Of a stretch of 64,000 nucleotides of DNA, positions 53,547 through 63,800 are shown piece after piece (within the stretch, counting starts at the first letter, position 1; the number at the start of each line of letters is the position of its first letter). Position numbers and translations under genes: made by a program. Under the pieces are notes generated by a model. The model had not been told where the DNA came from and did not search any database. It was given only the letters and a program-made list of their open reading frames with translations. The DNA is from Methylobacterium phyllostachyos (lineage in GTDB: Bacteria; Pseudomonadota; Alphaproteobacteria; Rhizobiales; Beijerinckiaceae). Location of the stretch: contig NZ_FNHS01000004.1 in assembly GCF_900103445.1 (NCBI RefSeq), positions 186,001 to 250,000 of the forward strand, given 5' to 3'.

Positions 53547-56231
53547 ATGACCCCCGCTCCGACGGCTGCCCCACGGAACGAGCCGATGCGCGCGCTTGAG
53601 CCGCGGCTGTTCCCGTATATCTGGCGCTATTCGAAAGCCGACCAGTTCCGGATCTGCACCGTCGTCCTGGCTTCCCTGCCGTTCTACTTCGCTTCGCTCG
53701 ACCTGCCCAAGCGCATCGTCAACGACGCGATCACCGGCAATGCCTTCACGCACGGCGAGGCGACCGCCCCGTTCCTCGAGATCACGGTGTCATGGCCCCA
53801 GCTGCTCGGCGGCGGGACCACGCGGCTGTTCGAGGGGTTCCAGCTCGACCGCTTCGAGCTGCTGCTCGGCCTCTCGACCCTGTTCCTCGGCCTCGTGCTG
53901 ATCAACGGGGCCTTCAAGTTCTGGATCAACCTGCAGAAGGGCATCCTCGGCGAGCGGATGCTGCGGCGCCTGCGCTTCCAGCTGTTCTGCCTGATGCTGC
54001 GCTTCTCGCCGGAGACGCAGCGGGAGGTGAAATCCTCCGAGACCGCGACGATCATCCGCGACGAGGTCGAGCCGATCGGCTCCTTCATCGGCGACGCGAT
54101 CGTCGTGCCGGTCTTCCTCGGCACACAAGCCGCGACCGCCCTCGCCTTCATCCTGATGCAGAACCTGTGGCTCGGTCTCGCGGCCGGCGGCATGGTCGGC
54201 GTGCAGATGATCGTCATCCCGCGGCTGCGGCGCGAGATCATCCGCCTCAGCCGCCGTCGGCAGATCGCCTCGCGCGCCCTCGCGGGCCGCGTCGCCGAGG
54301 TGCTGGACGGTCTGCCGGCGGTGCGCATCAACGATACCGGCCGGTGGGAGCGGGCCGAGATCGGCGGCCGGCTCTACGGCCTCTACGACCTGCGCCTGCG
54401 GATCTACCGGCGTAAGTTTGCGGTCAAATACCTCAACAACCTGCTCGCCCAGGTGACGCCGTTCCTGTTCTACGCGATCGGCGGCTATTTCGCCCTGAAG
54501 GGACAGCTCGACATCGGTCAGCTCGTAGCCGTGCTCGCGGCCTACCGGGACTTGCCCCCGCCCCTCAAGGAGTTGATCGACTGGGATCAGCAGCGCCTCG
54601 ACGTGGAGGTGAAATACGAGACCGTGGCGGCCCATTTCGGGCCGCAGCGCCTGCTGCCGGGCGAGCCCGAACTTGAGGAAACGCCGCCGCCGCTCGGCAG
54701 CCCGCTCCGGACCGAGGGGCTGACCGTACGCGACCCGCAGGGCGGTGGGTCGATCGAGATCGGCGACGTCGAGGTGCGGCTGCCGACGCGGCTCGCGCTC
54801 GTCCCGTCCGGCCCGGTCGCCCAGGAATTCGCCCGCGTGCTTGCGGGCCTGCAGACGGCGCAGGGCGGCACGATCCGGGTCGGTGAGCACGATCTGTCCA
54901 CCTTGCCGCGGCCTGTTCACGCCTATCGGATCGCCTTCGCGGGCATCGAGCCGGTCCTGTTCCCGGGCACGCTGCGCGACAACGTGCTCTACGGCCTACG
55001 CATTCGGCCGCTGCGGAAAGGCAGCCTGGATCTCAGCAAGACGCGGATCAACGAGGCAGTGAAGACCGGCAACCCGTGCGATAGCGTCGACGACCCCTGG
55101 ATCGACTACCGGCGCCTCGGGATCCGCGACGAAACGGATCTAGATAATCACCTCCTCGACCTGCTGAGCCGGCTCGATCTCGGCGACGATCTCTATCGGT
55201 TCGGCCTGGGCGCCCTCAGTTCGATCACCCACGAGACACCGGCGGGCCAGCGCATGATCGCGGCGCGGGAGCACCTGCGCCAGCATTTCGTCGAGAAGGG
55301 CCTCGCCGACCTTGTCATCCCCTTCGCCCGCGGCCGCTACAACGAGCAGGCGACCGTGGGGGAAAACCTGCTGTTCGGAGTCCCGCGCGACCCGACGTTG
55401 ACGGATCCCCAGCGCCTGGCCGCGGCCCCCCTGTTCCGCGAGGCGCTGGAGGAGGCGCACCTCCTGGACGATCTCGACCGCATGGGCGTCGCCATCGCCA
55501 GCAACCTCAAGGACATCTTCGCCGACGTGCCCCCCGGCCATCCGCTGTTCCGGCGCTTCTCATTGATCACCCCGGACGCCCTGCCGGATTACCTGCGCCG
55601 GCTCGCGCGCGTGCCCGAAACGGGGCGCCTCAGCGAGGCGGACAGTGTGGCCTTCCTGGCTCTGACCCTGGCCTATGTGGAACCGCGGATGCGCTTCGGC
55701 CTGCTCGACGACACGCTGAAGCAACGGATCGTTGGCGCGCGGACCATCGTCCAGCGCCACATGCACGGCGACCACGGCTGCGACGTCGAATCCTACGATC
55801 CCAACCGGATCAACCCGCGCAGCACCGTGCTCGACAACCTGCTGTTCGGCCGCATCGATACGGCGCGGATGCACGGCGAGGCGATCATCCAGCGCGAGGC
55901 GCGGGAAGTGTTCCGCGCCTTCGATCTGGAGCGGGGGATCCAGCTGCGTGGCCTGGAGAAGGAGGTCGGCAATCGCGGACAGTTGATGACCGACCGTGTC
56001 CGCATGCGGATCGGTCTCGCCCGGGCCATCCTGCGCCGGCCGGAGATTCTGGTGGTCGATCGGGTGGACGAGTTTCTGGAGCACGGCGTCGATACGCTGC
56101 TGGCCGTCGCCGAGGCTGCCCTGCCCCGGGCGAGCCTCGTGGTGAGCCTTTCGGCCGAGGCCGATCCCGCTAAGTTCCCGGCGCGTCTGCCGCTGCACAA
56201 GCCGGAGGCGCGTCTGCGCGCCGCCGAATGA
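53547..56231 (+). CDS. ABC transporter-like protein with degenerate nucleotide-binding domain
   Basis: 894 aa; ATG 53586 is an alternative start. Residues about 15-360 form an exporter-type transmembrane domain with six hydrophobic segments. The nucleotide-binding region from about 390 keeps the fold order, but motifs are decayed: Walker A reads PSGPVAQEF (no GK), the Q-loop is FAGIEPVLF, the signature region reads VGNRGQLMTDRVRMRIGLARA, and Walker B LVVDRVDEFLE. Three 'DNLLYG'-like segments (TLRDNVLYG, VGENLLFG, VLDNLLFG) and about 200 extra residues lie between them. Probably not a classical ATP hydrolyser. Confidence 0.8.
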   Translation: MTPAPTAAPRNEPMRALEPRLFPYIWRYSKADQFRICTVVLASLPFYFASLDLPKRIVNDAITGNAFTHGEATAPFLEITVSWPQLLGGGTTRLFEGFQLDRFELLLGLSTLFLGLVLINGAFKFWINLQKGILGERMLRRLRFQLFCLMLRFSPETQREVKSSETATIIRDEVEPIGSFIGDAIVVPVFLGTQAATALAFILMQNLWLGLAAGGMVGVQMIVIPRLRREIIRLSRRRQIASRALAGRVAEVLDGLPAVRINDTGRWERAEIGGRLYGLYDLRLRIYRRKFAVKYLNNLLAQVTPFLFYAIGGYFALKGQLDIGQLVAVLAAYRDLPPPLKELIDWDQQRLDVEVKYETVAAHFGPQRLLPGEPELEETPPPLGSPLRTEGLTVRDPQGGGSIEIGDVEVRLPTRLALVPSGPVAQEFARVLAGLQTAQGGTIRVGEHDLSTLPRPVHAYRIAFAGIEPVLFPGTLRDNVLYGLRIRPLRKGSLDLSKTRINEAVKTGNPCDSVDDPWIDYRRLGIRDETDLDNHLLDLLSRLDLGDDLYRFGLGALSSITHETPAGQRMIAAREHLRQHFVEKGLADLVIPFARGRYNEQATVGENLLFGVPRDPTLTDPQRLAAAPLFREALEEAHLLDDLDRMGVAIASNLKDIFADVPPGHPLFRRFSLITPDALPDYLRRLARVPETGRLSEADSVAFLALTLAYVEPRMRFGLLDDTLKQRIVGARTIVQRHMHGDHGCDVESYDPNRINPRSTVLDNLLFGRIDTARMHGEAIIQREAREVFRAFDLERGIQLRGLEKEVGNRGQLMTDRVRMRIGLARAILRRPEILVVDRVDEFLEHGVDTLLAVAEAALPRASLVVSLSAEADPAKFPARLPLHKPEARLRAAE

Positions 56232-56290
56232 GACCGGGCTGACTGCTCGGCAGGCTTTCGGTTTACAGCCCGGCCCGTCTCCGGCACAGG

Positions 56291-57736
56291 ATGGCGCCCA
56301 TGCCCGTTCTCTTGGACGCGACCGTGACACAGGCCGGCACCACCCCGAGCCTCGCCGGGCTGCCGCGCGTGGTACCCCCGCACCGCGCGCCGCCGGAGCG
56401 GGAGTTACCGATCTGGGCTTATCTCCGCTCGATCCGCGACAACGGCCTCCGGGGCTTCCCCCGGCGCGCCTTCGAGGAGCCGGTGACTCGCCGGGGCCTG
56501 CTCGGCCGGTCGAGCTTCGTCCTCAACGACCCGGAGGCGATCCGCTGGGTCCTGGTGGAGAATCAGGCGAACTACGCCCGCACCACCGGGACGATCCGGA
56601 TCCTGCGCCCGATCCTCGGCGACGGGCTGCTGATCAGCGAGGGTTCAGCCTGGCGCCACCAGCGCCGGACGCTGGCCCCGGCCTTTACGCCTCGGGCGAT
56701 CGACGGCCTCGTGCCGCACATCGCGACCGCCATTGCAGAGGGGCTGGACCACATCGCCGGGGAGGCCGAGGCGGGTCCGGTCGACCTGTTCACGGCGTAC
56801 TACCGGCTTGCCCTCGAGGTGGCCGGACGCGCCATGTTCTCGGTCGGCATGGACGAGCATGGGGCGGAACTGCGCCGCTTCATCGCCGCCTACGGCGAGC
56901 AGATGGGTCGGCCGCACCTGCTCGACATCGTGACGCCGCCGGGCTGGCCGGTGCCGCTCGACTGGGCGCGGATGCGCTTTCGCCGCCGCTGGATCCCGTT
57001 CCTCGACCGGATCATCGCGGCCCGCCAGGCCTCAAACCGGAGCCATGTCGGGTCGGGCGACCTGCTGGACCTGCTCGCGGCCGCGCGCAATCCCGACACG
57101 GGGGCCGCCTTCACGCCGGCGGAGCTGCGCGATCAGGTCGCCACCATGATCCTCGCGGGCCACGAGACGACGGCCGGTACGCTGTTCTGGGCCTCCTACC
57201 TGCTGGCCCTCGCCCCGGAGGTGCAGGAGCGCATCGCCGCGGAGGCGCGGAGCGCCGATCTCACCGACCCGACCGGATGCCAGAGCGACGGGCGCCTCCC
57301 CCTCACCCGCGCGGTGATCGACGAGACCCTGCGGCTCTACCCGGCGGCCTTCGTCGTGGTGCGCCGGGCCCTCGGGCCCGACACGGTCGCAGGTCATGCG
57401 GTGAAGAAGAGCGACATCGTGATGGTGAGCCCGTGGGTGCTCCACCGCCACCGGACGCTCTGGTCGGATCCGGAGGCCTTCGATCCAGGCCGCTTCCTGC
57501 CCGGCGCGCCGCCGCCGCCGCGCTTCGCCTATCTGCCCTTCGGCGCCGGCCCACGGGTCTGTATCGGCGCGCAATTCGCGCTGAGCGAAGCGGTTCTCGC
57601 GCTGGCGAAGATACTGATACGGTTCCGGATCGTCCTCGACGAAGCGGAGCCGATCCTGCCCCTGGCGGTGGTCACCACCCAGCCGGAGCGGCCCGCCCGC
57701 TTCCGGCTGATCCCGCGCGATCCGCCCGGGACCTGA
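56291..57736 (+). CDS. Cytochrome P450
   Basis: 481 aa. I-helix AGHETTAGTLFW, ExxR in DETLRLYP, and the haem-binding loop FAYLPFGAGPRVCIG with the axial cysteine. It resembles bacterial class I P450s acting on hydrophobic substrates (for example fatty acids or terpenes). No ferredoxin gene is adjacent. It follows the ABC-like gene by 59 bp, so co-transcription is possible. A hairpin lies after the stop. Confidence 0.93.
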   Translation: MAPMPVLLDATVTQAGTTPSLAGLPRVVPPHRAPPERELPIWAYLRSIRDNGLRGFPRRAFEEPVTRRGLLGRSSFVLNDPEAIRWVLVENQANYARTTGTIRILRPILGDGLLISEGSAWRHQRRTLAPAFTPRAIDGLVPHIATAIAEGLDHIAGEAEAGPVDLFTAYYRLALEVAGRAMFSVGMDEHGAELRRFIAAYGEQMGRPHLLDIVTPPGWPVPLDWARMRFRRRWIPFLDRIIAARQASNRSHVGSGDLLDLLAAARNPDTGAAFTPAELRDQVATMILAGHETTAGTLFWASYLLALAPEVQERIAAEARSADLTDPTGCQSDGRLPLTRAVIDETLRLYPAAFVVVRRALGPDTVAGHAVKKSDIVMVSPWVLHRHRTLWSDPEAFDPGRFLPGAPPPPRFAYLPFGAGPRVCIGAQFALSEAVLALAKILIRFRIVLDEAEPILPLAVVTTQPERPARFRLIPRDPPGT

Positions 57737-57793
57737 CGGACGCACTATCAGCATCCGGCCCAGGGACCCTGCGACGGCCTGGACGCAGAAAGA

Positions 57794-57821
57794 CGCCGCA
57801 CCCGGCGGACCGGGCGCGGCG
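57794..57821. terminator. GC hairpin between P450 and minE genes
   Basis: A 12-bp stem with one mismatch (CGCCGCACCCGG / CCGGGCGCGGCG, loop CGGA) lies in the convergent spacer between the P450 and minE stop codons, so it may serve both directions. Confidence 0.6.
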
Positions 57822-57860
57822 CGTGACAGGGCATGCCGGCGGGAGAGACCCCGCTCTGGC

Positions 57861-58199
57861 TCAAGCGGCCTTCTTGGAAGACCCGGGCCGGCCGCCCTTG
57901 TTGGCGGCGACCTCGGCGAGCTTGGCCGCGAGCTTCGCGTCGAGCTTGGCGGCGGCACCGAGCGGAAGCTCGATGTCGAGGCCGAGCGTCGAGACCGCCT
58001 CGCCACGCTCCAGGGTGACCTTCACCTTGTCGGGTTCGACCGCGACATGGTTGGCGATCACCGCGAGGATCTCCTCGCGAAGCTTGAGCACGAGGTCGGG
58101 GCGACCCGACTCGGCGCGCTCATGGGCGAGGATCAACTGCAGGCGGTCGCGCGCGACCGTGCCGGAATTGCGCTTCTGGAAGATGCCGAGGATGCTCAT
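57861..58199 (-). CDS. minE: Cell division topological specificity factor MinE
   Basis: 112 aa. The N-terminal anti-MinCD part (RDRLQLILAHERA) and the C-terminal topology domain (LREEILAVIANHVAV) are typical. A Lys/Ala-rich C-terminal extension follows. Drives MinCD oscillation. Its ATG overlaps the minD stop (4 bp). Confidence 0.95.
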   Translation of the reverse strand: MSILGIFQKRNSGTVARDRLQLILAHERAESGRPDLVLKLREEILAVIANHVAVEPDKVKVTLERGEAVSTLGLDIELPLGAAAKLDAKLAAKLAEVAANKGGRPGSSKKAA

Positions 58200-59011
58200 G
58201 CCGCCCTCCGCATGAACAGCTTGTCGAGGAACGACTTGCGCTCGACCGGCAGGCTCATCGGAACCTCCTCGCCCTTCAGCCGGCGCGCCGCGTCGGCATA
58301 GGCCCGCGCCGGGGCGCAGAGGGGGTTGTTGAGGGTGACCGGGCAGCCGAGGTTCGAGGCGCGCAGCACCTCCTGGCTCTCCGGGATGATGGCGAGCAGC
58401 GGGATCGACAGGATGTCGAGCACGTCCTCGGTCTTCAGCATGTCGCCGCGGTCGGCCCGGGTCGGGTCGTAGCGGGTGAGGATCAGGTGCTTCTCCATCT
58501 CCTCGCCCTTCTCCGCCTTGGCGGTCTTGGAATCGAGGAGGCCGATGATCCGATCGGAATCGCGCACCGAGGAGACCTCGGGGTTGGTCACGACCACCGC
58601 GACGTCGGCGTGGTGCATGGCGAGCTGGGCGCCGCGCTCGATGCCGGCCGGGGAGTCGCAGATCACCCAGTCGAACTTCTCGCGCAGCTCTTCCATCACC
58701 CGGGCGACGCCCGCATCGGTGAGCGCATCCTTGTCGCGAGTCTGCGAGGCCGGCAGCAGGTGCAGGGTGTCGACCCGCTTGTCCTTGATCAGCGCCTGCG
58801 GCAGCTTGGCGTCGCCGTTGACCACGTTGATCAGGTCGTAGACCACGCGGCGCTCGGCGCCCATGATCAGATCGAGGTTGCGCAGGCCGACGTCGAAATC
58901 GACGACGCACACGCTCTGCCCGCCCTGCGCCAGGGCCGCTCCGAGGGCCGCGGTCGTCGTCGTCTTGCCGACGCCGCCCTTGCCCGATGTGACGACGAGA
59001 ACCTTTGCCAC
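58196..59011 (-). CDS. minD: Septum site-determining ATPase MinD
   Basis: 271 aa. Deviant Walker A KGGVGKTTTTAALG, DFDVGLRNLDLIMG, and a C-terminal amphipathic membrane-targeting helix (FLDKLFMRRAA). GTG 59011 is the start, with AGGGAG upstream. Binds the membrane as an ATP dimer and recruits MinC. Confidence 0.96.
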   Translation of the reverse strand: MAKVLVVTSGKGGVGKTTTTAALGAALAQGGQSVCVVDFDVGLRNLDLIMGAERRVVYDLINVVNGDAKLPQALIKDKRVDTLHLLPASQTRDKDALTDAGVARVMEELREKFDWVICDSPAGIERGAQLAMHHADVAVVVTNPEVSSVRDSDRIIGLLDSKTAKAEKGEEMEKHLILTRYDPTRADRGDMLKTEDVLDILSIPLLAIIPESQEVLRASNLGCPVTLNNPLCAPARAYADAARRLKGEEVPMSLPVERKSFLDKLFMRRAA

Positions 59012-59040
59012 GCGTCGAACTCCCTTGATCCAGAGCTGAA

Positions 59041-59769
59041 TTAATCGAGACTTGCCATGCGGATGTTGCCGCCATCGAGCCAGACCTGGGCGGCCTTGCC
59101 GCGCAGGGCCGTACCCATGTCCTCCGCCGTCCGCACGAGGCGGTCGATCCCCAGCAACTCGGGCTCGAATTTGCGGCAGTAGATTCGTGCGCGCGGGTTG
59201 CGCGCGGCTCCGGCGATCGCGCGACCGCGCAGGGCGCCGTAGACGTGGATCGAGCCCCCCGCCAGGATCTCGGCCCCCGAGGAGACCGAGCCCATGACGG
59301 TGACGTCGCCCGTCGGGTTGATCACGCTCTGACCGGAGCGAACCGAGCCCTCGACGGTGATCGAGGTGACCACCTGCGGCTCCGGCTCGGCCGGCACGCT
59401 CGGGATCTCGACCTTCTCGGACGGATGCCCCTTCAGGAGGAGCGGCGGCAGCCCTGCGCCGACCGTATCCATGCCCTCGATCCCGAGGACCGCGATACCG
59501 CGGGCCTTGAGCGCGTTCATTAAGGTTTCGAGGGCGTCCGGCTCGGGCTTGAGCTGGGCGCAATCGAGGATGACGGCCCGGCCCTGGAGCAGGGTCGGCG
59601 AGCGCTTGAGCGCCGCGTCGAGACCCGCGAGCCACTCGGGGAGTGGCGGCTCGGGGGAGAGGGCCAGGGCCTTGAAGGCCCGCCCGCGCAGGCTGAGCGG
59701 CCGGGGCGCGGAGGGAGAGGCCGCCTGGGCGGTCTCCGGATCGATCGGCTCGGGGAGGGTCTCGCTCAT
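59041..59769 (-). CDS. minC: Septum site-determining protein MinC
   Basis: 242 aa. The N-terminal domain has FKALALSPEPPLPEWLAGLD. The C-terminal beta-helix has the MinC hallmark SGAEILAGGSIHVYGALRGRA and RIYCRKFEPELLGI. Inhibits FtsZ assembly away from mid-cell. Part of the minCDE operon. Confidence 0.95.
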   Translation of the reverse strand: MSETLPEPIDPETAQAASPSAPRPLSLRGRAFKALALSPEPPLPEWLAGLDAALKRSPTLLQGRAVILDCAQLKPEPDALETLMNALKARGIAVLGIEGMDTVGAGLPPLLLKGHPSEKVEIPSVPAEPEPQVVTSITVEGSVRSGQSVINPTGDVTVMGSVSSGAEILAGGSIHVYGALRGRAIAGAARNPRARIYCRKFEPELLGIDRLVRTAEDMGTALRGKAAQVWLDGGNIRMASLD

Positions 59770-59972
59770 GTCCGCCCGTTAAGAGTCCTTACCGGACCAT
59801 TGACGGCGGGTATGGTTACCGAAGGGTTAAGTTTCTGATCCGGTCGGCAAATTCTGCCGGGATCCTGGTATCAGTGCGGTGGAGGACATTCGCCACCGGC
59901 GATCGGGCGGTCTCGAGCTTCGCGGAAGCCGCGCGATAGGGATGAACCGACGGATGTGGCGATGAACGGTCG

Positions 59973-60728
59973 TCAGCCCCGCTCGAACAAGTTAAGCTTG
60001 ATCGCGTCCTCCAGCAGCCGCACCTCCACGGCCTGCCCACGAAAGGCGGGATCGAGGTCGTCGGCGGCGCGGTAGAGGCCGTCAATCGCCACCAACTCGG
60101 GCTCGAACTTGCGGCACCAGATCCGCGCAGTGGGGTTGCCCGCGGCGCCCGCGATCGCCCGGCCGCGCAGGGCGCCGTAGACGTGAATCGAGCCCCCCGC
60201 GATCACCTCGGCCCCCGAGGCGACCGCCCCCAGCACGGTCACGTCGCCTTCGAGATGCAGCACCGTCTGCCCAGACCGCACCGGCGTATCGAGGATCAGG
60301 GAGCGCACCACCTCCTTGGCCGCCGGCTCGGGCGGGGGGGCCTCGCCGGGCGCGGGCATGGCGACTTCTCCCGCGGCGCGTCCGCCCGAGAGCGCCGGTG
60401 GCATCCCGGGGCCCAAAAGGGCCGGCGACGCGCCCTCGATCCCGAGGATCGCGATATGGCGCGCGGCAAGATCCGCCAGCAGCCCGTCGAGATCCTCCCG
60501 CGTCAGTCGCAGGCCCGAGAGGTCGAGGATCACCGGGCGCCCGGCGAAGAAGTTCGGCGCGCGGCGGTTCAGGGCGTCGAGGTCGCCGAGCCAGTCGGCC
60601 ACGGGCGGTATCGGCGCCAGCACGGTCGCCATGAAGGAACGGCCGCGGAAGCGGATCGGCGGGCGCGCCGGCTCGGATGTCGGCTGGGTCACAGGTATCT
60701 TCGATGTCGCTGCAATCGTCACCTGCAT
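59973..60728 (-). CDS. Second MinC-like protein
   Basis: 251 aa from ATG 60728. Paralogous to the adjacent minC: its C-terminal part has SGAEVIAGGSIHVYGALRGRA and RIWCRKFEPELVAID, and its N-terminal FtsZ-inhibitory region (RFRGRSFMATVLAPIP, then DLDALNRRAPNFFAGRPVIL) is more divergent. It lies 203 bp upstream of minC on the same strand. Could be a duplicated MinC or a diverged regulator of division. Confidence 0.88.
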   Translation of the reverse strand: MQVTIAATSKIPVTQPTSEPARPPIRFRGRSFMATVLAPIPPVADWLGDLDALNRRAPNFFAGRPVILDLSGLRLTREDLDGLLADLAARHIAILGIEGASPALLGPGMPPALSGGRAAGEVAMPAPGEAPPPEPAAKEVVRSLILDTPVRSGQTVLHLEGDVTVLGAVASGAEVIAGGSIHVYGALRGRAIAGAAGNPTARIWCRKFEPELVAIDGLYRAADDLDPAFRGQAVEVRLLEDAIKLNLFERG

Positions 60729-60843
60729 CCATGCTGTGCCGGCGCGCGCTGGGCAATCCCGCAGAGCCCCATGTGACGCCCTGGCGGGGTCGCGGCTGCG
60801 TTTCTGTTGTAGAGAGGTGCCGCAGCCGATCCGGACGAGGCCC

Positions 60844-63800
60844 TTGAGCAGCATCCAAGTCCAAAAACCCTTCGTCGTCGATGACCTGACCCGCGCCAAC
60901 CAGCGCCGGGCGGCCGATCCACGGGCCTCGGCCTGGGTCTCGGCCAATGCCGGGGCCGGCAAGACCAAGGTGCTCACCGACCGGGTGGTGCGCCTGCTGC
61001 TCGATGGGTCACCGCCCGGGCGCATCCTGTGCCTGACCTTCACTAAGGCGGCGGCCGCCAACATGGCGATCCGCGTGTTCCGCCTGCTTGGACGCTGGGT
61101 GACCCTCGACGACGACGCGCTGGCGGCGGAGCTTGAGGAGCTCACTGGCGAGCGCGCCGGGCCGGAGCGCCTGCGCATGGCGCGCCGGCTGTTCGCCCGG
61201 GCGGTCGAGACGCCGGGGGGCCTCAAGATTGAGACCCTGCACGCCCTGTGCGAGCGGCTGCTGCACATGTTCCCCTTCGAGGCGAACGTGCCGGCCCGCT
61301 TCGTGGTGCTGGACGACACCAAGGCTCGGGAGATCTTCGAGATCGAGATGGCCAACGTCCTGGCCGATGCGGTCTCGAACGGCGACACGCCGCTGAGCGC
61401 CGCCCTGGCCCGGGTCGCTCCCGAAGCGACAGGCGACACCTTGAGGGCGGCGATCCGGTCGGCGCTGCGGGCCCGGAGCTTCATCGGCGATGCGGCCGGC
61501 CTGGAGGCGGCGTTCGGGCGCCTGCACGGGGCGCTCGGGCTCGCCGCCGAAGAGACGGCCGAGCGAATCGAGGCCGCGATCCTCGAGGGCGGCCCCGGAT
61601 GCCAGCCGGAGGACAGGGCGGCCCTCATCGCGGCGCTCCGCACCGGCAAGGCCAACGACGAGAAGCTCGCCGACGCCCTCGCGGAGGCGGAAGCCGAACG
61701 GGCGCGCTCCGAGGGCTTGCCAGACCGGGCCGAGGCGCTGGCCCTCTACCGTTCGGTCTTCTTCACCCAGAAGGATGAGCCCAAGGCCGACAGCAGCCTC
61801 GGCACCAAGGCCGTCCCAGCCGCCGCCAAGGCGGCGCTGATCGCCGAGCGCGACCGGCTGGAGCTCCTGTTCGACCGCCTGCGCGCCGCCCGGGCCCATG
61901 CCCGCACCCAAGCCCTGTTCCAGCTCGCCGCCGAGATTCACCGCCGGGTCGAGGCCCAGAAGGCGCGGCTCGGCGCCCTCGATTTCGACGACCTGATCCA
62001 CAAGGCGCTGGACCTGCTCGCCCGGGTCGGCGCCGGTTGGGTCCTGTACAAGCTCGACCGGGGCATCGACCACGTGCTCGTCGACGAGGCGCAGGATACC
62101 AACCCTGAACAATGGGCGATCCTGAGGGCGATCACCCAGGAATTTGCCGCCGGCGAGGGTGCCCGGACCGGCAGCCGGACGCGCTTCGCGGTAGGCGATC
62201 CCAAGCAGTCGATCTACGGCTTCCAGGGTGCGGAGCCGCGGGAATTCGCTCTGACGCGAGCAGCCTGGATCTCGGAATCGCGCTCGGCCGGGCTGACGTT
62301 CGAGGACGTGCCGCTCACCCTGTCGTTCCGCTCGACCAGCCTCGTCCTGCAGGCGGTCGATGCCGTCTTCGCCCTCGACGCGCACAACGAGGGCCTGTCC
62401 TTCGAGGACACGGTGCGCCGGACCGTCCATGCCAGCGCGCGGCCCGGGGCGCCCGGGGCCGTGGAGCTGTGGCCGATCGCCGAGCCCGAGCCGGCGGCCG
62501 AGCCCGATGCCTGGACGGCCCCGGTCGATGCCCCCGAGACCAGCGCTCCGGCGATCGTCACGGCCCGGCGGGTGGCGCAGGCGGTGCGGACCTGGATCAC
62601 CCGGGGCGATGCCACCGGTCGGATCTGGCGCCCCGGCGACGTGCTGATCCTCGTGCGCAAGCGCGGGCCGGCCTTCGAGGAGGTGATCCGCGCCTTGAAG
62701 GGTCTCGGCGTACCGGTGGCCGGCCAGGATCGGCTTGAGGTGTCGGCCCATATCGCGGTGGCGGATCTCGTCGCGGCCGGCCGGGCCGGCCTGCTGCCTG
62801 CTGACGACTTGACCCTCGCCACCGCGCTCAAGACGCCGCTCGTCGGCCTGACCGATGACGATCTGGTCCGGATCGCCGCCCGCCGTGACCTGTCCGAGAC
62901 GCTGGAGGATGCCCTCCACCGCCACGCCGATGCGGGCGACCCCGCGGCGATCCGCGGGCTCGCGGCGCTGACAAACTGGATCGCGCTGGCGGGTCTGCAC
63001 GGTCCGTTCGGCTTCTACGCGCGGCTCCTCGGGCCGCTCGGTGGCCGGGCGAAGCTGGTGGCGCGGCTCGGCGGCGAGGCGGGCGATGCCATCGACGTAT
63101 TCCTCGCCGCCGCCGCGCAGGCGGAAACGGCTGAGGACGCCCCCTCCCTCGGCGGCTTCCTGGCGCGCTATGTCGGCGCCGAGGCCGGGCATACGGTGAA
63201 GCGTGATCTCGAATCCGGGCGCGACGAGGTGCGCGTCATGACGGTGCACGGGGCAAAGGGCCTTGAGGCGCCGGTCGTGGTCGTCCTCGACGGCTGCGAG
63301 CCCCTGGGTCGGAACGATCCGCCGCTGCTGCCGCTGACGGATGCCGGGACGGCGCTGCCACCGGTCTGGTCCGGCAGCCGGACGCAGGATTGCGCTGCCA
63401 CCGAGGCCGCCCGCGCCGCCCTGCTCGCCCGGGCGCGGCAGGAGCACAACCGCCTGCTCTACGTGGCCATGACCCGGGCGGCCGATCGGCTCATCGTGGC
63501 TCCGTTCCGCGGCCACGAACGCGAGACCGAGGCCGCGTGGTGCCGGATGATCCAAGCCGGCCTGGAGGCGGCCCTCGGTGCGGGCCAGACCTTGGAGCTG
63601 TCTTACGGCCCGGCGACCGTGTGGCAGGACGGGACCGAGGCGGCCCGCGAACGCGAGGCGCCGCCCGTCACCGCGGCCCCACGCCCGGAACCCGATTGGC
63701 TTCGCAGCCCCGTGCCGCCGGAGCCCGAGGTCCAGACGCTCAATCCGTCCGGCGCGCTGGCGGCTGCGGACGGCACCCGCGTGCCGCCGCCGCGCCTCGC

